A stretch of 32,177 bases of DNA, taken from contig JBCDLI010000025.1 in assembly GCA_038745535.1 (NCBI GenBank), positions 1 to 32,177 on the forward strand, in the 5' to 3' direction. Below the pieces are notes generated by a model that did not search any database, was not told the DNA's origin, and saw only the letters and a list, made by a program, of their open reading frames with translations. The position numbers and the translations under genes are program-made. Positions 1 to 8,111 of the stretch are shown in pieces. Source of the DNA: JBCDLI01 sp038745535. Its GTDB lineage: Bacteria; Pseudomonadota; Alphaproteobacteria; Rhizobiales; Rhizobiaceae. Position 1 is the first letter of the stretch, and each line of letters opens with the position of its first letter.

Positions 1-804
1 ACCCTTCGGCAACACTCGATCTGCAAGAAAAGCGAAATGGGTCTGTCCCGTCACCGGATAGTGTGCACGCGGTCTTTTCGCTTCCAGCGCGTGCTGCAAC
101 GCACGGAATACCGGCTCAACACCGGATAAATCTTCCGGCGGTCGCGATGCCCTCAGCTTTTCCAGCCGTAACGCAAATTTCTCCCGCATCGGTGACGCTT
201 CCACGTCGATATGTTTCTCTACATACGCTGCGCCATTGACCATGATGTTGGATGGTATTGGGCCGGGCTGGATTGTCGACACGTGGATGCCGGTGCCCAT
301 GAGCTCTTGGCGAAGCGTCATGCTCAACCCCTCCAGCGCATATTTTGAGGCGTTGTAAGCGCCGCGCCATGGCATCACGACCCGGCCCAACACCGAAGAG
401 CAATTAACGATGCGCCCGTGCCCCTGACGGCGCATCACTGGAACCGCGCGCCGCATAATCTCGTGATAGGCAAACAAGTTCACTTCGATCTGCTCGCGCA
501 ACGCTTCGACCGGCAAATCTTCCACCGCGCCCGGCTGAGCATAGCCCGCATTGTTGAACACCGCGTCCAGCCGACTGCCTGTGGCATGCATCAAATCCTC
601 AAACAGCTTCGCGATACTATCGGGGTCGCGATGCTCCAGGTGGTAGGCTTTGCAGCCCTCAGACCGAAGCCGTTCAATGTCGACATTGCGCCGGGCGGTA
701 GCGTGTACGTCATAGCCGTTTTCTACCAGCCGAAGCGCGCAATAGGCACCGATGCCGGTCGAACACCCGGTTATCAATATCGAAGTTTTCGGCTTGTCTG
801 ACAC
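1..804 (-). CDS. SDR family oxidoreductase (3' end outside window)
   Basis: Classical short-chain dehydrogenase/reductase, an NAD(P)-dependent oxidoreductase of unknown substrate. The N-terminus carries the cofactor motif TGCSTGIG (residues 12-19). NNAG lies at 84-87, and the catalytic set is Ser137, Tyr150 and Lys154 (YNASK). The frame is open to base 1, so at least 268 residues are present and the C-terminus is missing. I chose the GTG at 804-802. It is the first start before the glycine motif and is preceded by GAGGGAAG on the minus strand; the nearby ATG at 816 is out of frame. The gene is divergent from the small membrane protein at 938. Family assignment is firm, substrate unknown. Confidence 0.88.
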   Translation of the reverse strand, partial: MSDKPKTSILITGCSTGIGAYCALRLVENGYDVHATARRNVDIERLRSEGCKAYHLEHRDPDSIAKLFEDLMHATGSRLDAVFNNAGYAQPGAVEDLPVEALREQIEVNLFAYHEIMRRAVPVMRRQGHGRIVNCSSVLGRVVMPWRGAYNASKYALEGLSMTLRQELMGTGIHVSTIQPGPIPSNIMVNGAAYVEKHIDVEASPMREKFALRLEKLRASRPPEDLSGVEPVFRALQHALEAKRPRAHYPVTGQTHFAFLADRVLPKG

Positions 805-837
805 GGAGCTTCCCTCATTGCCTCTTGCCTGAAAAAC

Positions 838-850
838 GGTTTCCGAAACC
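838..850. promoter_or_regulatory. Inverted repeat GGTTTC-C-GAAACC in a divergent intergenic region
   Basis: A perfect 6-bp inverted repeat around one base sits 34 bp upstream of the SDR start and 88 bp upstream of the small membrane protein start. Position and symmetry fit a repressor operator. No regulator gene lies nearby and the repeat is short, so the functional call is tentative. Confidence 0.25.
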
Positions 851-937
851 AACATCAAGCTTGTAAAATTGCACCTAAGAATTTCATCGAATTCTGGGTA
901 AATTGTGAGAGCATACCTCTACGTCATGGAGGAGCAT

Positions 938-1231
938 ATGCTTGACACATTGGGACCTTGGGAACTTACGTTTTTCCTTACGGCTGTGATGACCATCTGC
1001 TATTTTGTGGGCACGTTCGTGGACCAGATCTTGGACCGCGAAGCTTTTGACGTCGTCGGCAACATGATCATCTTGGGTTGCGGCAGTGTATTTGGCATTC
1101 ACGTAAGCGCCGAGTTCGCAGTACCTCAGGATGATTATATTTTGTTGCTCATGTGGGGCATTTGCGGTGCGTTTGGCACATTAGCCGTGCTGATCATTAC
1201 AAAAATGGTGACGAGCCGCTTCGGTTTTTAA
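938..1231 (+). CDS. Small hypothetical membrane protein (97 aa)
   Basis: No recognised family. The protein is mostly hydrophobic, with about three membrane segments: residues 9-28, 37-56 and 66-90. It contains a GNMIILGCGSVFG glycine-rich stretch and ends in a short basic tail (SRFGF). Three in-frame starts exist (GTG 905, ATG 926, ATG 938). I chose 938 because GGAGGAG at 928-934 is the only good ribosome binding site. Its stop overlaps the stop of convergent gluQ by four bases, so neither gene can have an independent terminator between them. Function is unknown. Confidence 0.7.
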   Translation: MLDTLGPWELTFFLTAVMTICYFVGTFVDQILDREAFDVVGNMIILGCGSVFGIHVSAEFAVPQDDYILLLMWGICGAFGTLAVLIITKMVTSRFGF

Positions 1232-2094
1232 CCCGCCGCAAACCCGATCATCCGCCAAATATCGGCGGGTTGAACGCCCGCCTCCCGCAATGATCGAAGG
1301 CTCGTATCGCGCTCACTCTTCGATAATTTTCGTGTGTCGTCTGCCATCAACAATCCATGATGCCGATAGGCGGGCGTTACAAACCCAAATAGCGCTTGAA
1401 GCAGCACATGCGCGCTCGTCGCATGAAAAAGATCAACGCCGCGCACCACATCTGTCACACCCTGCAGCGCATCATCGACCACGCACGCCAGATGATAGCT
1501 CGTCGGCGTGTCCTTTCGGATCAGCACGAAATCGCCCCACGCCTTCGGCGACGCTTGCACGTCTCCGTGTTCGCCGTCGGGTCCTTCACCGAATTCGGTC
1601 CACGCTAAATCTCTTCCCGCGTGAGCAATCGCGTCTCGCACATCAAGGCGCAGCGCAGCCCCACGGTCATCGCACTCCTCATCTTCATAGGCCCTGCCCG
1701 GAAACAGTGGACTGCCATCGGGATCACGCGGCCAGATCTGACCCTGCGCTTCGGCCTCTTGAACAATCCCCGTGATATTCGAACGACTGAGCCGTGAACC
1801 ATAGAGCAGCCCCGCATCGGCAAGCTCGTCGGCGTGCACTCCATAAATCCCGAACCGCTCGCTCTGCCGGATTGGCTCTTCATCCCACTCAAAGCCGATC
1901 CATTCCAGATCGCGCAGCATCTGCACTTCGAGCGCAGGCGTGCAGCGCACGGTGTCAATATCCTCAATCCGCAACAGCATCTTACCGCCCGCCTCCCGCG
2001 CGTGGCGCAAATTGGTCAACGCCGAAAACGCGTGACCCAGATGCAATTCGCCATTGGGGCTGGGCGCAAAACGAAAAATCGGCTGGTCGGTCAC
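1228..2094 (-). CDS. gluQ: Glutamyl-Q tRNA(Asp) synthetase
   Basis: A truncated GluRS paralogue that activates glutamate and attaches it to queuosine at position 34 of tRNA-Asp. At 288 residues it holds only the class I Rossmann catalytic domain and no anticodon-binding domain, as expected for GluQRS. HLGH at 18-21 is the HIGH signature and KLSKS at 256-260 is the KMSKS signature; FRFAPSPNGELHLGH is typical of the family. The zinc-site cysteines found in E. coli GluQRS are not seen: the corresponding region reads YGSRLSRSNI. The gene is divergent from the glycosylase gene, with 52 bp between starts. Confidence 0.93.
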   Translation of the reverse strand: MTDQPIFRFAPSPNGELHLGHAFSALTNLRHAREAGGKMLLRIEDIDTVRCTPALEVQMLRDLEWIGFEWDEEPIRQSERFGIYGVHADELADAGLLYGSRLSRSNITGIVQEAEAQGQIWPRDPDGSPLFPGRAYEDEECDDRGAALRLDVRDAIAHAGRDLAWTEFGEGPDGEHGDVQASPKAWGDFVLIRKDTPTSYHLACVVDDALQGVTDVVRGVDLFHATSAHVLLQALFGFVTPAYRHHGLLMADDTRKLSKSERDTSLRSLREAGVQPADIWRMIGFAAG

Positions 2095-2146
2095 GGATGT
2101 TCAATCACGGCTTGGTCGGCAGTTCAGACTGACGTATCCGTTCATC

Positions 2147-2794
2147 ATGAGCCAGAGGTCAACAATTGAAACGCGCACCGATATCGCCCTTGGTCTCGAA
2201 GCACTCAGAATGTCCGACCCGCGCATGGCGCAAATGATCGCTAGGGCGGGCAACATACCTCTTCGGCGATCAGAACCCGGATTTGGCGGTCTGGCGCGCA
2301 CCATCATCGCGCAGCAGGTCTCCAAAGCGTCCGCCGACGCAATTTCCAAACGCTTCTTCGACGAGATCACACCTGCCAATCCGACAAGCTATATCGAGGC
2401 AGGCGAAGGCGCTTGGCGTCGCATCGGCCTCTCGCGACCCAAACAGCGCACACTCACCGCCGTGTGCGCCGCCTGCGAGGCCGGCGCCATCAATCTCGAC
2501 ACAATTGCATCTGAAGACGCAGAAACGGCCATCGCCAGACTGACCGAGATCAAGGGCATCGGCCCGTGGACGGCGGAAATCTACCTCATGTTTTGCGGCG
2601 GCCATCCCGACATCTTTCCCGCCGGAGACCTCGCCCTGCAAATCGCAGCGCACGAAGCCCTGGACCTCAACGCCCGCCCCAAACCGAGAGAGCTATCGGC
2701 AATCGCCGAATCATGGCGGCCATGGCGATCGGTCGCCGCGCGGGTTCTCTGGGCTTGGTACGGTGTGACCCGAAGTCGAGAAGTCATGCCTTGA
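2147..2794 (+). CDS. DNA-3-methyladenine glycosylase II, HhH-GPD superfamily
   Basis: Base-excision repair glycosylase of the AlkA type, which removes alkylated purines. The helix-hairpin-helix lies at about residues 132-150 (LTEIKGIGPWTAEIYLM). The GPD loop follows, with the catalytic aspartate at Asp161 in PAGDLAL. At 215 residues it lacks the N-terminal domain of E. coli AlkA, as is usual for the short bacterial forms. The open frame extends upstream into gluQ, but the ATG at 2147 (MSQRST) gives the normal family length and leaves a 52-bp divergent promoter region. Family is firm; exact lesion range is inferred. Confidence 0.9.
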   Translation: MSQRSTIETRTDIALGLEALRMSDPRMAQMIARAGNIPLRRSEPGFGGLARTIIAQQVSKASADAISKRFFDEITPANPTSYIEAGEGAWRRIGLSRPKQRTLTAVCAACEAGAINLDTIASEDAETAIARLTEIKGIGPWTAEIYLMFCGGHPDIFPAGDLALQIAAHEALDLNARPKPRELSAIAESWRPWRSVAARVLWAWYGVTRSREVMP

Positions 2795-2875
2795 ACCGCG
2801 CACCAGTGAGCACAAAATATTGGAAAGCAAGCGGAATTGACGTGTGTATGGACTGTCGCAGAGTTGCGAAAAGGC

Positions 2876-2905
2876 TTCACAATCTCGTCACAAGCCGCTT
2901 AGTAT
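2876..2905 (+). promoter_or_regulatory. Candidate sigma-70 promoter for the HNH nuclease gene
   Basis: TTCACA (2876-2881), an 18-base spacer and TAGTAT (2900-2905), about 32 bp upstream of the GTG start at 2938. The match to the -35/-10 consensus is only fair and was found by eye. Confidence 0.35.
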
Positions 2906-2937
2906 AAGGACGCAGGGACAGGAGAGGCAATTTTACT

Positions 2938-3495
2938 GTGACCGTCGCAGTATCACCGGAATCACTTCCAGCACTGGTACTCAATGCCGACTACAGGCCA
3001 CTGAGTTACTATCCGCTTTCCGTTTGGTGTTGGCAGGACGCCATCAAGGCGGTGTTCCTCGAACGCGTGAACATCGTGGCCGAATATGAGCACTGCGTGA
3101 ACTCGCCGTCCATGGCGATGAAATTGCCGAGCGTTATCAGCCTAAAGGAATATGTGCAGCCAGCGCGCCATCCGGCATTCACGCGCTTTAACGTGTTCCT
3201 GCGTGATCACTTCGAGTGCCAGTATTGCGGCTCGCCGGAAAACCTGACCTTCGACCACCTGATCCCGCGCCGCTATGGCGGGCAGACCACGTGGGAAAAC
3301 ATCGTCACCGCGTGCTCAAGCTGCAACCTGCGCAAAGGCGGCAAGATGCCCAGCCAAGCGGGCATGCACCCGCGCCAAAACCCCTTCCGCCCCAGCGTGC
3401 ATCAACTGCACAACAATGGACGGTCCTTCCCACCCAACTACCTCCACGAAAGCTGGATGGATTATCTATATTGGGATGTGGAACTGGAGCCTTGA
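2938..3495 (+). CDS. HNH endonuclease domain protein
   Basis: A 185-residue protein with one HNH domain near the C-terminal half. A structural zinc ribbon is formed by Cys94-Cys97 and Cys126-Cys129. The active-site His107 sits in FDHLIPRR, with Asn121 and Asn130 following. Close relatives are widespread single-copy chromosomal genes in alphaproteobacteria; the cellular substrate is not known. The GTG start at 2938 is supported by AGGAGAGG at 2920-2927. The gene stands alone, with 140-145 bp on either side. Confidence 0.9.
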   Translation: MTVAVSPESLPALVLNADYRPLSYYPLSVWCWQDAIKAVFLERVNIVAEYEHCVNSPSMAMKLPSVISLKEYVQPARHPAFTRFNVFLRDHFECQYCGSPENLTFDHLIPRRYGGQTTWENIVTACSSCNLRKGGKMPSQAGMHPRQNPFRPSVHQLHNNGRSFPPNYLHESWMDYLYWDVELEP

Positions 3496-3639
3496 GGGGT
3501 GGGCGGGGTGTGAGCAGTCGGTGTCTGTCACGGGCGCTATGAATGCGATTAAACTGGGCCGTTAATGCTCATGACAGAAGCCAGTTTACTTGGAAATCGG
3601 GTGCCAATTAAAAGAACCTGACCATTAAAAGAGTTATCC

Positions 3640-4173
3640 CTACTCCGCCCCGACCACAGCAGCCCTAAAGGCTACAAAGGCAAAAGCTGCGCTGGTGAGT
3701 ACGTTCCAGCCCGCAAAGGATAGGCCAAGAAAACGGCCTGCAGCCTGATCGCATGAGGGGGGAAGCGTACTTTCCAGCGCGTTCAGCAGGCTCGTCGTAT
3801 CGGTCGCGGCGGCGCCTCCGGTGGGCACAGCACAATCGGTTGGCCCTGCCCAAAACTGCCACTCCACGCCCGCGTGATAGATAGCGAGCACCAGCCCGTA
3901 GGTCATCAGCAAGCCCGTGATAGCCAGCATGCCGCGCGAGATGCATCCGGGCCAGACAAACCACGCCGATATCGCCGCAACTAGCGCAACGGGAATGGCG
4001 ACATAATAGGGTTCGCGCTGTTCCAGACAGAGCGCGCACGGCGTGTAGCCAAGACCGTGTTCAAAGAACAGAGCTGTCGCGATGACGCCGCCCATGCCAA
4101 CGGCCAGCACGAGCGCCCACACAAACTGTCGTGAGCCGTCCACCAGGAGAGAGTTTGTATGAGGTGCTGCCAT
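3640..4173 (-). CDS. dsbB: Disulfide bond formation protein B family membrane protein
   Basis: Inner-membrane quinone-linked oxidase that would re-oxidise a periplasmic DsbA-type protein. The 177-residue protein has four predicted membrane helices. The first periplasmic pair is Cys46-Cys49 (CALC, followed by the typical LEQREPYY). The second pair is Cys114 and Cys141, in the loop between helices 3 and 4. The frame is open further upstream into exoD, but the ATG at 4173 gives the right length and starts 14 bp after the exoD stop, so the two form an operon. No strong Shine-Dalgarno is visible, consistent with translational coupling. No dsbA is in the window. Confidence 0.88.
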   Translation of the reverse strand: MAAPHTNSLLVDGSRQFVWALVLAVGMGGVIATALFFEHGLGYTPCALCLEQREPYYVAIPVALVAAISAWFVWPGCISRGMLAITGLLMTYGLVLAIYHAGVEWQFWAGPTDCAVPTGGAAATDTTSLLNALESTLPPSCDQAAGRFLGLSFAGWNVLTSAAFAFVAFRAAVVGAE

Positions 4174-4187
4174 GGCGGCAGTCGATA

Positions 4188-4829
4188 TTACGCCGTGAGA
4201 AAATCGACAATAAAATAAATCAGCGCTGGACCGCCGATGACCAATAGCGCGACCCAGATAAATCCTGCCAAAAGTCCGGCGATGGTGAAAAGCCCGTCCC
4301 GCTCGATCAGGCCCACGGACGCAAGCGCGATGCCGAAGCCCGGTACGGTGTTCGTCAACGGCAGGGGCACAAGCACGGAAAGCGCGGGCACCACCATCAG
4401 CGCACCGACAATGCGGCTTCCAAGCCTTCCCGTGACACCCGCAAAGCGCGGATGGGCGAGCTTTTCCAGCCAGCCGCCATAGCGTTTTGCGCGCGCCACC
4501 ACGCCCAGCATAGTCTCGATTTCGATCTCGCGGTTGCGCAGTTTTTCCGGCAGCCAAGGCGCGCGTCTGCCCACGGCCATCTGCCAGGCGAGCACCGCCA
4601 TAGGCAGCGCCACAATCTGCGGCAGGATGTACACAAACGGCAAGCAACACGGCAGCGACAAGATGAGTAGCATAAGGCCATAGGCACGCTCGCCCAGCGC
4701 GTCCGACAGATCGCCAAGCGTGATGTGCGTTCCGGTCTGCGCCTTGGCAGCCAGTACGGCTTCAATCTTGGCCAACGCACCGCGTGGCGCTTCGTCGGTC
4801 TTTTCGTCAATCATGGTGTGAGCGTTCAT
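4188..4829 (-). CDS. exoD: ExoD family exopolysaccharide synthesis protein
   Basis: Membrane protein of the ExoD family, first linked to exopolysaccharide production and alkali tolerance in rhizobia; its biochemical role is not established. The 213 residues start with a soluble region containing LGDLSDALGERAYG. Hydrophobic stretches with proline-rich turns follow (LPFVYILPQIVALPMAVLAW and the C-terminal third). The ATG at 4829 has GGACGGGAC upstream. It is the first gene of a two-gene operon with dsbB. It lies near tRNA-Leu but is transcribed away from it. Confidence 0.87.
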   Translation of the reverse strand: MNAHTMIDEKTDEAPRGALAKIEAVLAAKAQTGTHITLGDLSDALGERAYGLMLLILSLPCCLPFVYILPQIVALPMAVLAWQMAVGRRAPWLPEKLRNREIEIETMLGVVARAKRYGGWLEKLAHPRFAGVTGRLGSRIVGALMVVPALSVLVPLPLTNTVPGFGIALASVGLIERDGLFTIAGLLAGFIWVALLVIGGPALIYFIVDFLTA

Positions 4830-4888
4830 GCACGTCCCGTCCTTCACGCGTAGTATAGGCTTGCGCAAGTAAAGATGCCCATAACCGC

Positions 4889-4917
4889 TTGACGCTCGAT
4901 GGCGTTCAAAATACGGA
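4889..4917 (+). promoter_or_regulatory. Candidate promoter of tRNA-Leu
   Basis: TTGACG (4889-4894) with a 17-base spacer to TACGGA (4912-4917), or 16 bases to ATACGG. This would place transcription start a few bases before the tRNA 5' end at 4927. The -35 is good and the -10 poor. Confidence 0.4.
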
Positions 4918-4926
4918 CGGCTGCGT

Positions 4927-5011
4927 GCCCCTGTGGCGGAATTGGTAGACGCGACGGATTCAAAATCCGTTTTCTTCGGAAGTGCCCGTTCGAGTCGGGC
5001 CAGGGGCACCA
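4927..5011 (+). tRNA. tRNA-Leu (anticodon CAA)
   Basis: Acceptor stem GCCCCTG (4927-4933) pairs with CAGGGGC (5001-5007), followed by discriminator A and an encoded CCA. The anticodon stem ACGGA/TCCGT encloses loop TTCAAAA, with anticodon CAA at 4961-4963, which reads UUG. A long variable arm (TTTCTTCGGAAGTG region) and the T loop GTTCGAGTC are both present, as expected for a class II leucine tRNA. Confidence 0.96.
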
Positions 5012-5012
5012 A

Positions 5013-5129
5013 GCCTGTTTCTTCGAAACAGGCAGAAGCGGCAGTCACATCGCGTAGCGATTACACTGCAATTCGTATAGCGAATTGCAGAAAAGCGGCA
5101 GTCGTTTCAGAGAAACGACGAGAGCGCTC
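5013..5129 (+). repeat. Cluster of four hairpins with a duplicated linker after tRNA-Leu
   Basis: Four perfect inverted repeats stand in series: 5013-5033 (9-bp stem, 3-base loop), 5049-5061 (5-bp stem), 5066-5090 (10-bp stem) and 5101-5119 (8-bp stem). A linker GCAGAAGCGGCAGTC at 5032-5046 recurs as GCAGAAAAGCGGCAGTC at 5087-5103. Hairpins 1 and 4 share GTTTC/GAAAC arms but have different loops. A palindrome GAGCGCTC at 5122-5129 closes the cluster. The first hairpin could act as the tRNA transcript terminator or a processing boundary. The remainder resembles a family of palindromic intergenic elements rather than a gene. Confidence 0.7.
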
Positions 5130-5227
5130 CTTCTGAGATTACCCACCTACCCCACACCAATTAAATATTGAGAAATCGTCCCAATGTTATATTGCACTGC
5201 AACACGAGACGGACGTGGAGCACAGGC

Positions 5228-6847
5228 TTGATCATCAAAGAGACGCCGAAGAGCCACGACGATTTACGCGCCAATTTCCGCTGGAGCATTCCTGAGCGCT
5301 ATAACATCGGCACGGCCTGCGCGCGCCGTCATCGCCACTCGAATTCGCTGGCAATTTTGGATGTCGCCGAAGATGGCACGGTGCGGTCCTGCTCTTTTGC
5401 GCAGCTGGATGCCCTGTCAAACCGCTTTGCGAATGTGCTGGTGACGAACAAAGTCCAACGCGGAGACCGCGTGGCAATCATGGCATCGCAATCGATCGAG
5501 ACCGCTGCCGCCCATCTGGCGATCTACAAGCTCGGCGCAATCGCCGTGCCCATGGCTGCGCAGTTTGGGCACAACGCGATTGTCCATCGGCTGAACGTTT
5601 CAGAAGCCAAATTTGCGGTCGTGTCATCAAACGTTCGCGAGCGTTTTGAGGCAGCCGCAAAGTCTATCGGTGTTGATCTCAAGTTAGCGGTGACAGACGG
5701 CGAAGGCGAAGACAGCTTTTCAACGCTCTGCAGCAAAGCATCGGACAACTTTCAAGCTGTCAGCACATCCGCCAACGGTCCGGCGATGATGCTGTTTACA
5801 TCCGGCACCACGGGCACGCCAAAGGCAGCACTTCACGCCCATCGCGTGGTGCCCGCGCACGTACCGGGCATTCAACTCTCCCAAGACCTTATGCCCGTCG
5901 AAGGCGATCTGCTTTGGACACCGTCCGATTGGGCCTGGGCAGGCGGACTGCTCAACGCGCTTTTGACGGCACTCAGCCTCGGCGTTCCGGTCGTCGCCGC
6001 ACGCACGTCGCGGTTCGACCCCCATTGGGCGGCGTCATTGATCACGAAAGTAAGTGTGCGCAACCTCTTCATGCCGGCGACGGCCCTGCGTTTGATGCTG
6101 GCCGAAAACGTCGGCCCGCTGGGAGACGTGCGCTCAATCGGATCAGCGGGCGAAGCCCTTGGCGCAGAAACGCTAGACCGCGCGAAAGCCGCTTGGGGCC
6201 TCAACATCAACGAGTTTTATGGCCAGACCGAGTGCAACACGGTCATTGGATCGTCATCCCTGCTCGGAGCGGTAAAATCGGGCTCCATGGGCAAGGCCAC
6301 GCCTGGCCATCGGGTAAGGCTGTTAGACGAACAGGGTGCTGAAGCACCTCAAGGCACCTATGGCGAAATTGCGATCCACCGCGATAGTCCGGCCATGTTC
6401 CTCGGCTATTGGCGCGACAAGGCAGCGACGGATGCTAAGTTTTCCGGCGACTGGTTGCGCACCGGAGACGAAGCACGCATGGATGCCGACGGGTTTCTCT
6501 TCTTCCGTGGACGCACCGACGACGTCATCACCACGTCCGGTTATCGCGTTGGTCCTGTTGAGATTGAAGACGTGCTCACGAGCCATGATCATGTTTCACT
6601 TGCTGCCGTCGTGGGTATTAGCGATGTTGTCCGCACCCAACGCATTACAGCTTTTGTAAAGCTGCAAAACGCGATCCCATCGCCGGAGCTTGCCCAGCAA
6701 TTGAGGTCGCTCGTGCGGTCGCGGCTTTCACCGCATCAGACCCCCGCCGAGGTGCATTTCGTAGATCACATTCCCACCACCGAAAGTGGCAAGATCATCC
6801 GCCGCCGCTTCCGCGAAAACGGCTTATCGTCCATCAACGCCGCTTGA
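5228..6847 (+). CDS. AMP-dependent acyl-CoA synthetase/ligase
   Basis: Adenylate-forming enzyme that activates a carboxylic acid to acyl-AMP and then acyl-CoA. Core motifs appear in order: TSGTTGTPKAALHAHR (phosphate-binding A3), FYGQTECN (A5), WLRTGDEARMDADGF (A7), GRTDDVITTSGYRVGPVEIE (A8) and the C-terminal catalytic lysine in ESGKIIRRRFR (A10). The PSDWAWAGG segment resembles short- and medium-chain acyl-CoA synthetases; the substrate cannot be read from sequence. I chose the TTG at 5228 because GTGGAG precedes it at a proper distance; the frame is open back to 5168. The 3' end overlaps the convergent acetyltransferase gene by 14 bases. Confidence 0.88.
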   Translation: MIIKETPKSHDDLRANFRWSIPERYNIGTACARRHRHSNSLAILDVAEDGTVRSCSFAQLDALSNRFANVLVTNKVQRGDRVAIMASQSIETAAAHLAIYKLGAIAVPMAAQFGHNAIVHRLNVSEAKFAVVSSNVRERFEAAAKSIGVDLKLAVTDGEGEDSFSTLCSKASDNFQAVSTSANGPAMMLFTSGTTGTPKAALHAHRVVPAHVPGIQLSQDLMPVEGDLLWTPSDWAWAGGLLNALLTALSLGVPVVAARTSRFDPHWAASLITKVSVRNLFMPATALRLMLAENVGPLGDVRSIGSAGEALGAETLDRAKAAWGLNINEFYGQTECNTVIGSSSLLGAVKSGSMGKATPGHRVRLLDEQGAEAPQGTYGEIAIHRDSPAMFLGYWRDKAATDAKFSGDWLRTGDEARMDADGFLFFRGRTDDVITTSGYRVGPVEIEDVLTSHDHVSLAAVVGISDVVRTQRITAFVKLQNAIPSPELAQQLRSLVRSRLSPHQTPAEVHFVDHIPTTESGKIIRRRFRENGLSSINAA

Positions 6848-8108
6848 TCATTTCCGCCAATCGGTCCCGCATGGAGCGGGCAAAGTTCCGCGTGGATTTA
6901 TAAAGATCGAGTTGAGAAGCAACTTGGCGAACTTCGGTCTCAAGCTCCGGCGACATGCCAATCACCAAATTGGTTATATCAGTGCGCTCGCTCCACAACC
7001 GGCTCATCATCGGATGTTCGGCAATCGCGCAACTATCGGCCGATAGGATGTTAGGATCGTCCAGCATGGTTTCGGTCGCGCGCATCATGAGTAAAACGCC
7101 CGGCGAGAAACGTGAAAGGTCCTCGTCATAGGTCGTCTTCCAAGTCCACGCTCGGTTAGCGTCCACGAACACAATCAACGACGCGATAACGGCACCATCC
7201 AATGTATAGGAGTGGATGCGAACCTTGTCGCTTTGAGCCAGATTATTCACCGCCTCGCGGGCAAATGCGCCCCGGTAACGGTCTGACGCGAGTGACGTTC
7301 GTTTTTCACCCTTCCAGCCACGGTTTTCCAGAAGCAGAAATTCTTCCAGCGCAAGGCGCACCTCATCGGGATTTCGCGCAATTGCGTATTTCAGATTACC
7401 CGCCTGATCCAACTGCCGCTGCAGGCGGCTATAGTTGCGACGGTGGTGCCCGGACATGGACTCCTGCAAAAACAGCTGCGGTTCCATCGTCGCGTCCAGA
7501 ACCGGGCGCTGTTCGGCCTTCGTGGACGCTGTCGGCAATCCAAGTGAGATCGCAACCGACCGCATCAGTGAGATCGTTTTGCTGGTGACCGGCACCTGCG
7601 GCAGAACCATGATTTTCGGCAGATCAAGCGATCTTTGAGCGAGTGTGAAGAAGACGTCTTCTACGGTCTGAGAGGCTTCACGACGCTCGACAATCGGCAC
7701 GCCGGAAGGGCCATAGGGGCTAGACCATGCGCGCATAATGGACGGCCCAAGAGAAAATCCGGGCCGCTCCACGGTAAACGGCATCAAGAATCGCGTCAGC
7801 GCATCATCCCGTCCCCCGTCTTGCAGGAGCAGGAGCCGCACCTGTTTTTCCTCGATGCGATTAAGCGCCGGGACACAAAACTTAGGCTGAAAGAAAATAT
7901 TCGGTTCAACGGCAAAGTCAGCTGAGCCGTCAATTTGCTCCTGTATGCCAAAAACTGAGCTTGGCGGATACACGAGAAAACGGCGCTCACCGACGCTCAG
8001 GCGGCTTACCGATTTCAAATCGGATTTGCTTTCCTTTGCGCTGGTGGCAGCACCCGGCGAAATGCCCTCGCGCGCAACGATTTCTTCGATCATTGGAAGG
8101 CTAGACAT
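6834..8108 (-). CDS. GNAT-fold acetyltransferase, BioF2-like/CelD family
   Basis: A 424-residue protein whose C-terminal half fits the FemAB-like GNAT domain often called CelD or BioF2-like (Acetyltransf_6). Visible features are RRNYSRLQRQLDQAG, the EEFLLLENRGWKGEKRTSL segment and a run near residue 335 (FSPGVLLMMRATETML). Such proteins are common in polysaccharide and cell-surface biosynthesis loci, where they are thought to acylate sugars or peptides. It starts three bases after the flippase stop, so the two genes are co-transcribed and probably act on the same surface glycan. The specific acceptor is unknown. Confidence 0.82.
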   Translation of the reverse strand: MSSLPMIEEIVAREGISPGAATSAKESKSDLKSVSRLSVGERRFLVYPPSSVFGIQEQIDGSADFAVEPNIFFQPKFCVPALNRIEEKQVRLLLLQDGGRDDALTRFLMPFTVERPGFSLGPSIMRAWSSPYGPSGVPIVERREASQTVEDVFFTLAQRSLDLPKIMVLPQVPVTSKTISLMRSVAISLGLPTASTKAEQRPVLDATMEPQLFLQESMSGHHRRNYSRLQRQLDQAGNLKYAIARNPDEVRLALEEFLLLENRGWKGEKRTSLASDRYRGAFAREAVNNLAQSDKVRIHSYTLDGAVIASLIVFVDANRAWTWKTTYDEDLSRFSPGVLLMMRATETMLDDPNILSADSCAIAEHPMMSRLWSERTDITNLVIGMSPELETEVRQVASQLDLYKSTRNFARSMRDRLAEMIKRR

Positions 8109-8111
8109 CTC

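Noticed and set aside
3550..3588. Inverted repeat TAAACTGG/CCAGTTTA between the HNH and dsbB genes
   Set aside because: Eight-base arms with a 23-base gap and no T run; too weak to call a terminator or operator.
4174..4650. Long upstream extension of the dsbB frame through exoD
   Set aside because: Overlaps the clear exoD coding sequence; the extension is Ala/Arg/Gly-rich shadow sequence and the DsbB family starts at the later ATG.
5228..5477. Possible second gene antisense to the acyl-CoA synthetase
   Set aside because: Open frame is a shadow of the coding strand; the translated protein has no domain and no ribosome binding site.
6834..6847. Fourteen-base overlap of convergent acyl-CoA synthetase and acetyltransferase genes as a regulatory antisense site
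   Set aside because: Short convergent overlaps are common in compact genomes; no sign of function beyond that.
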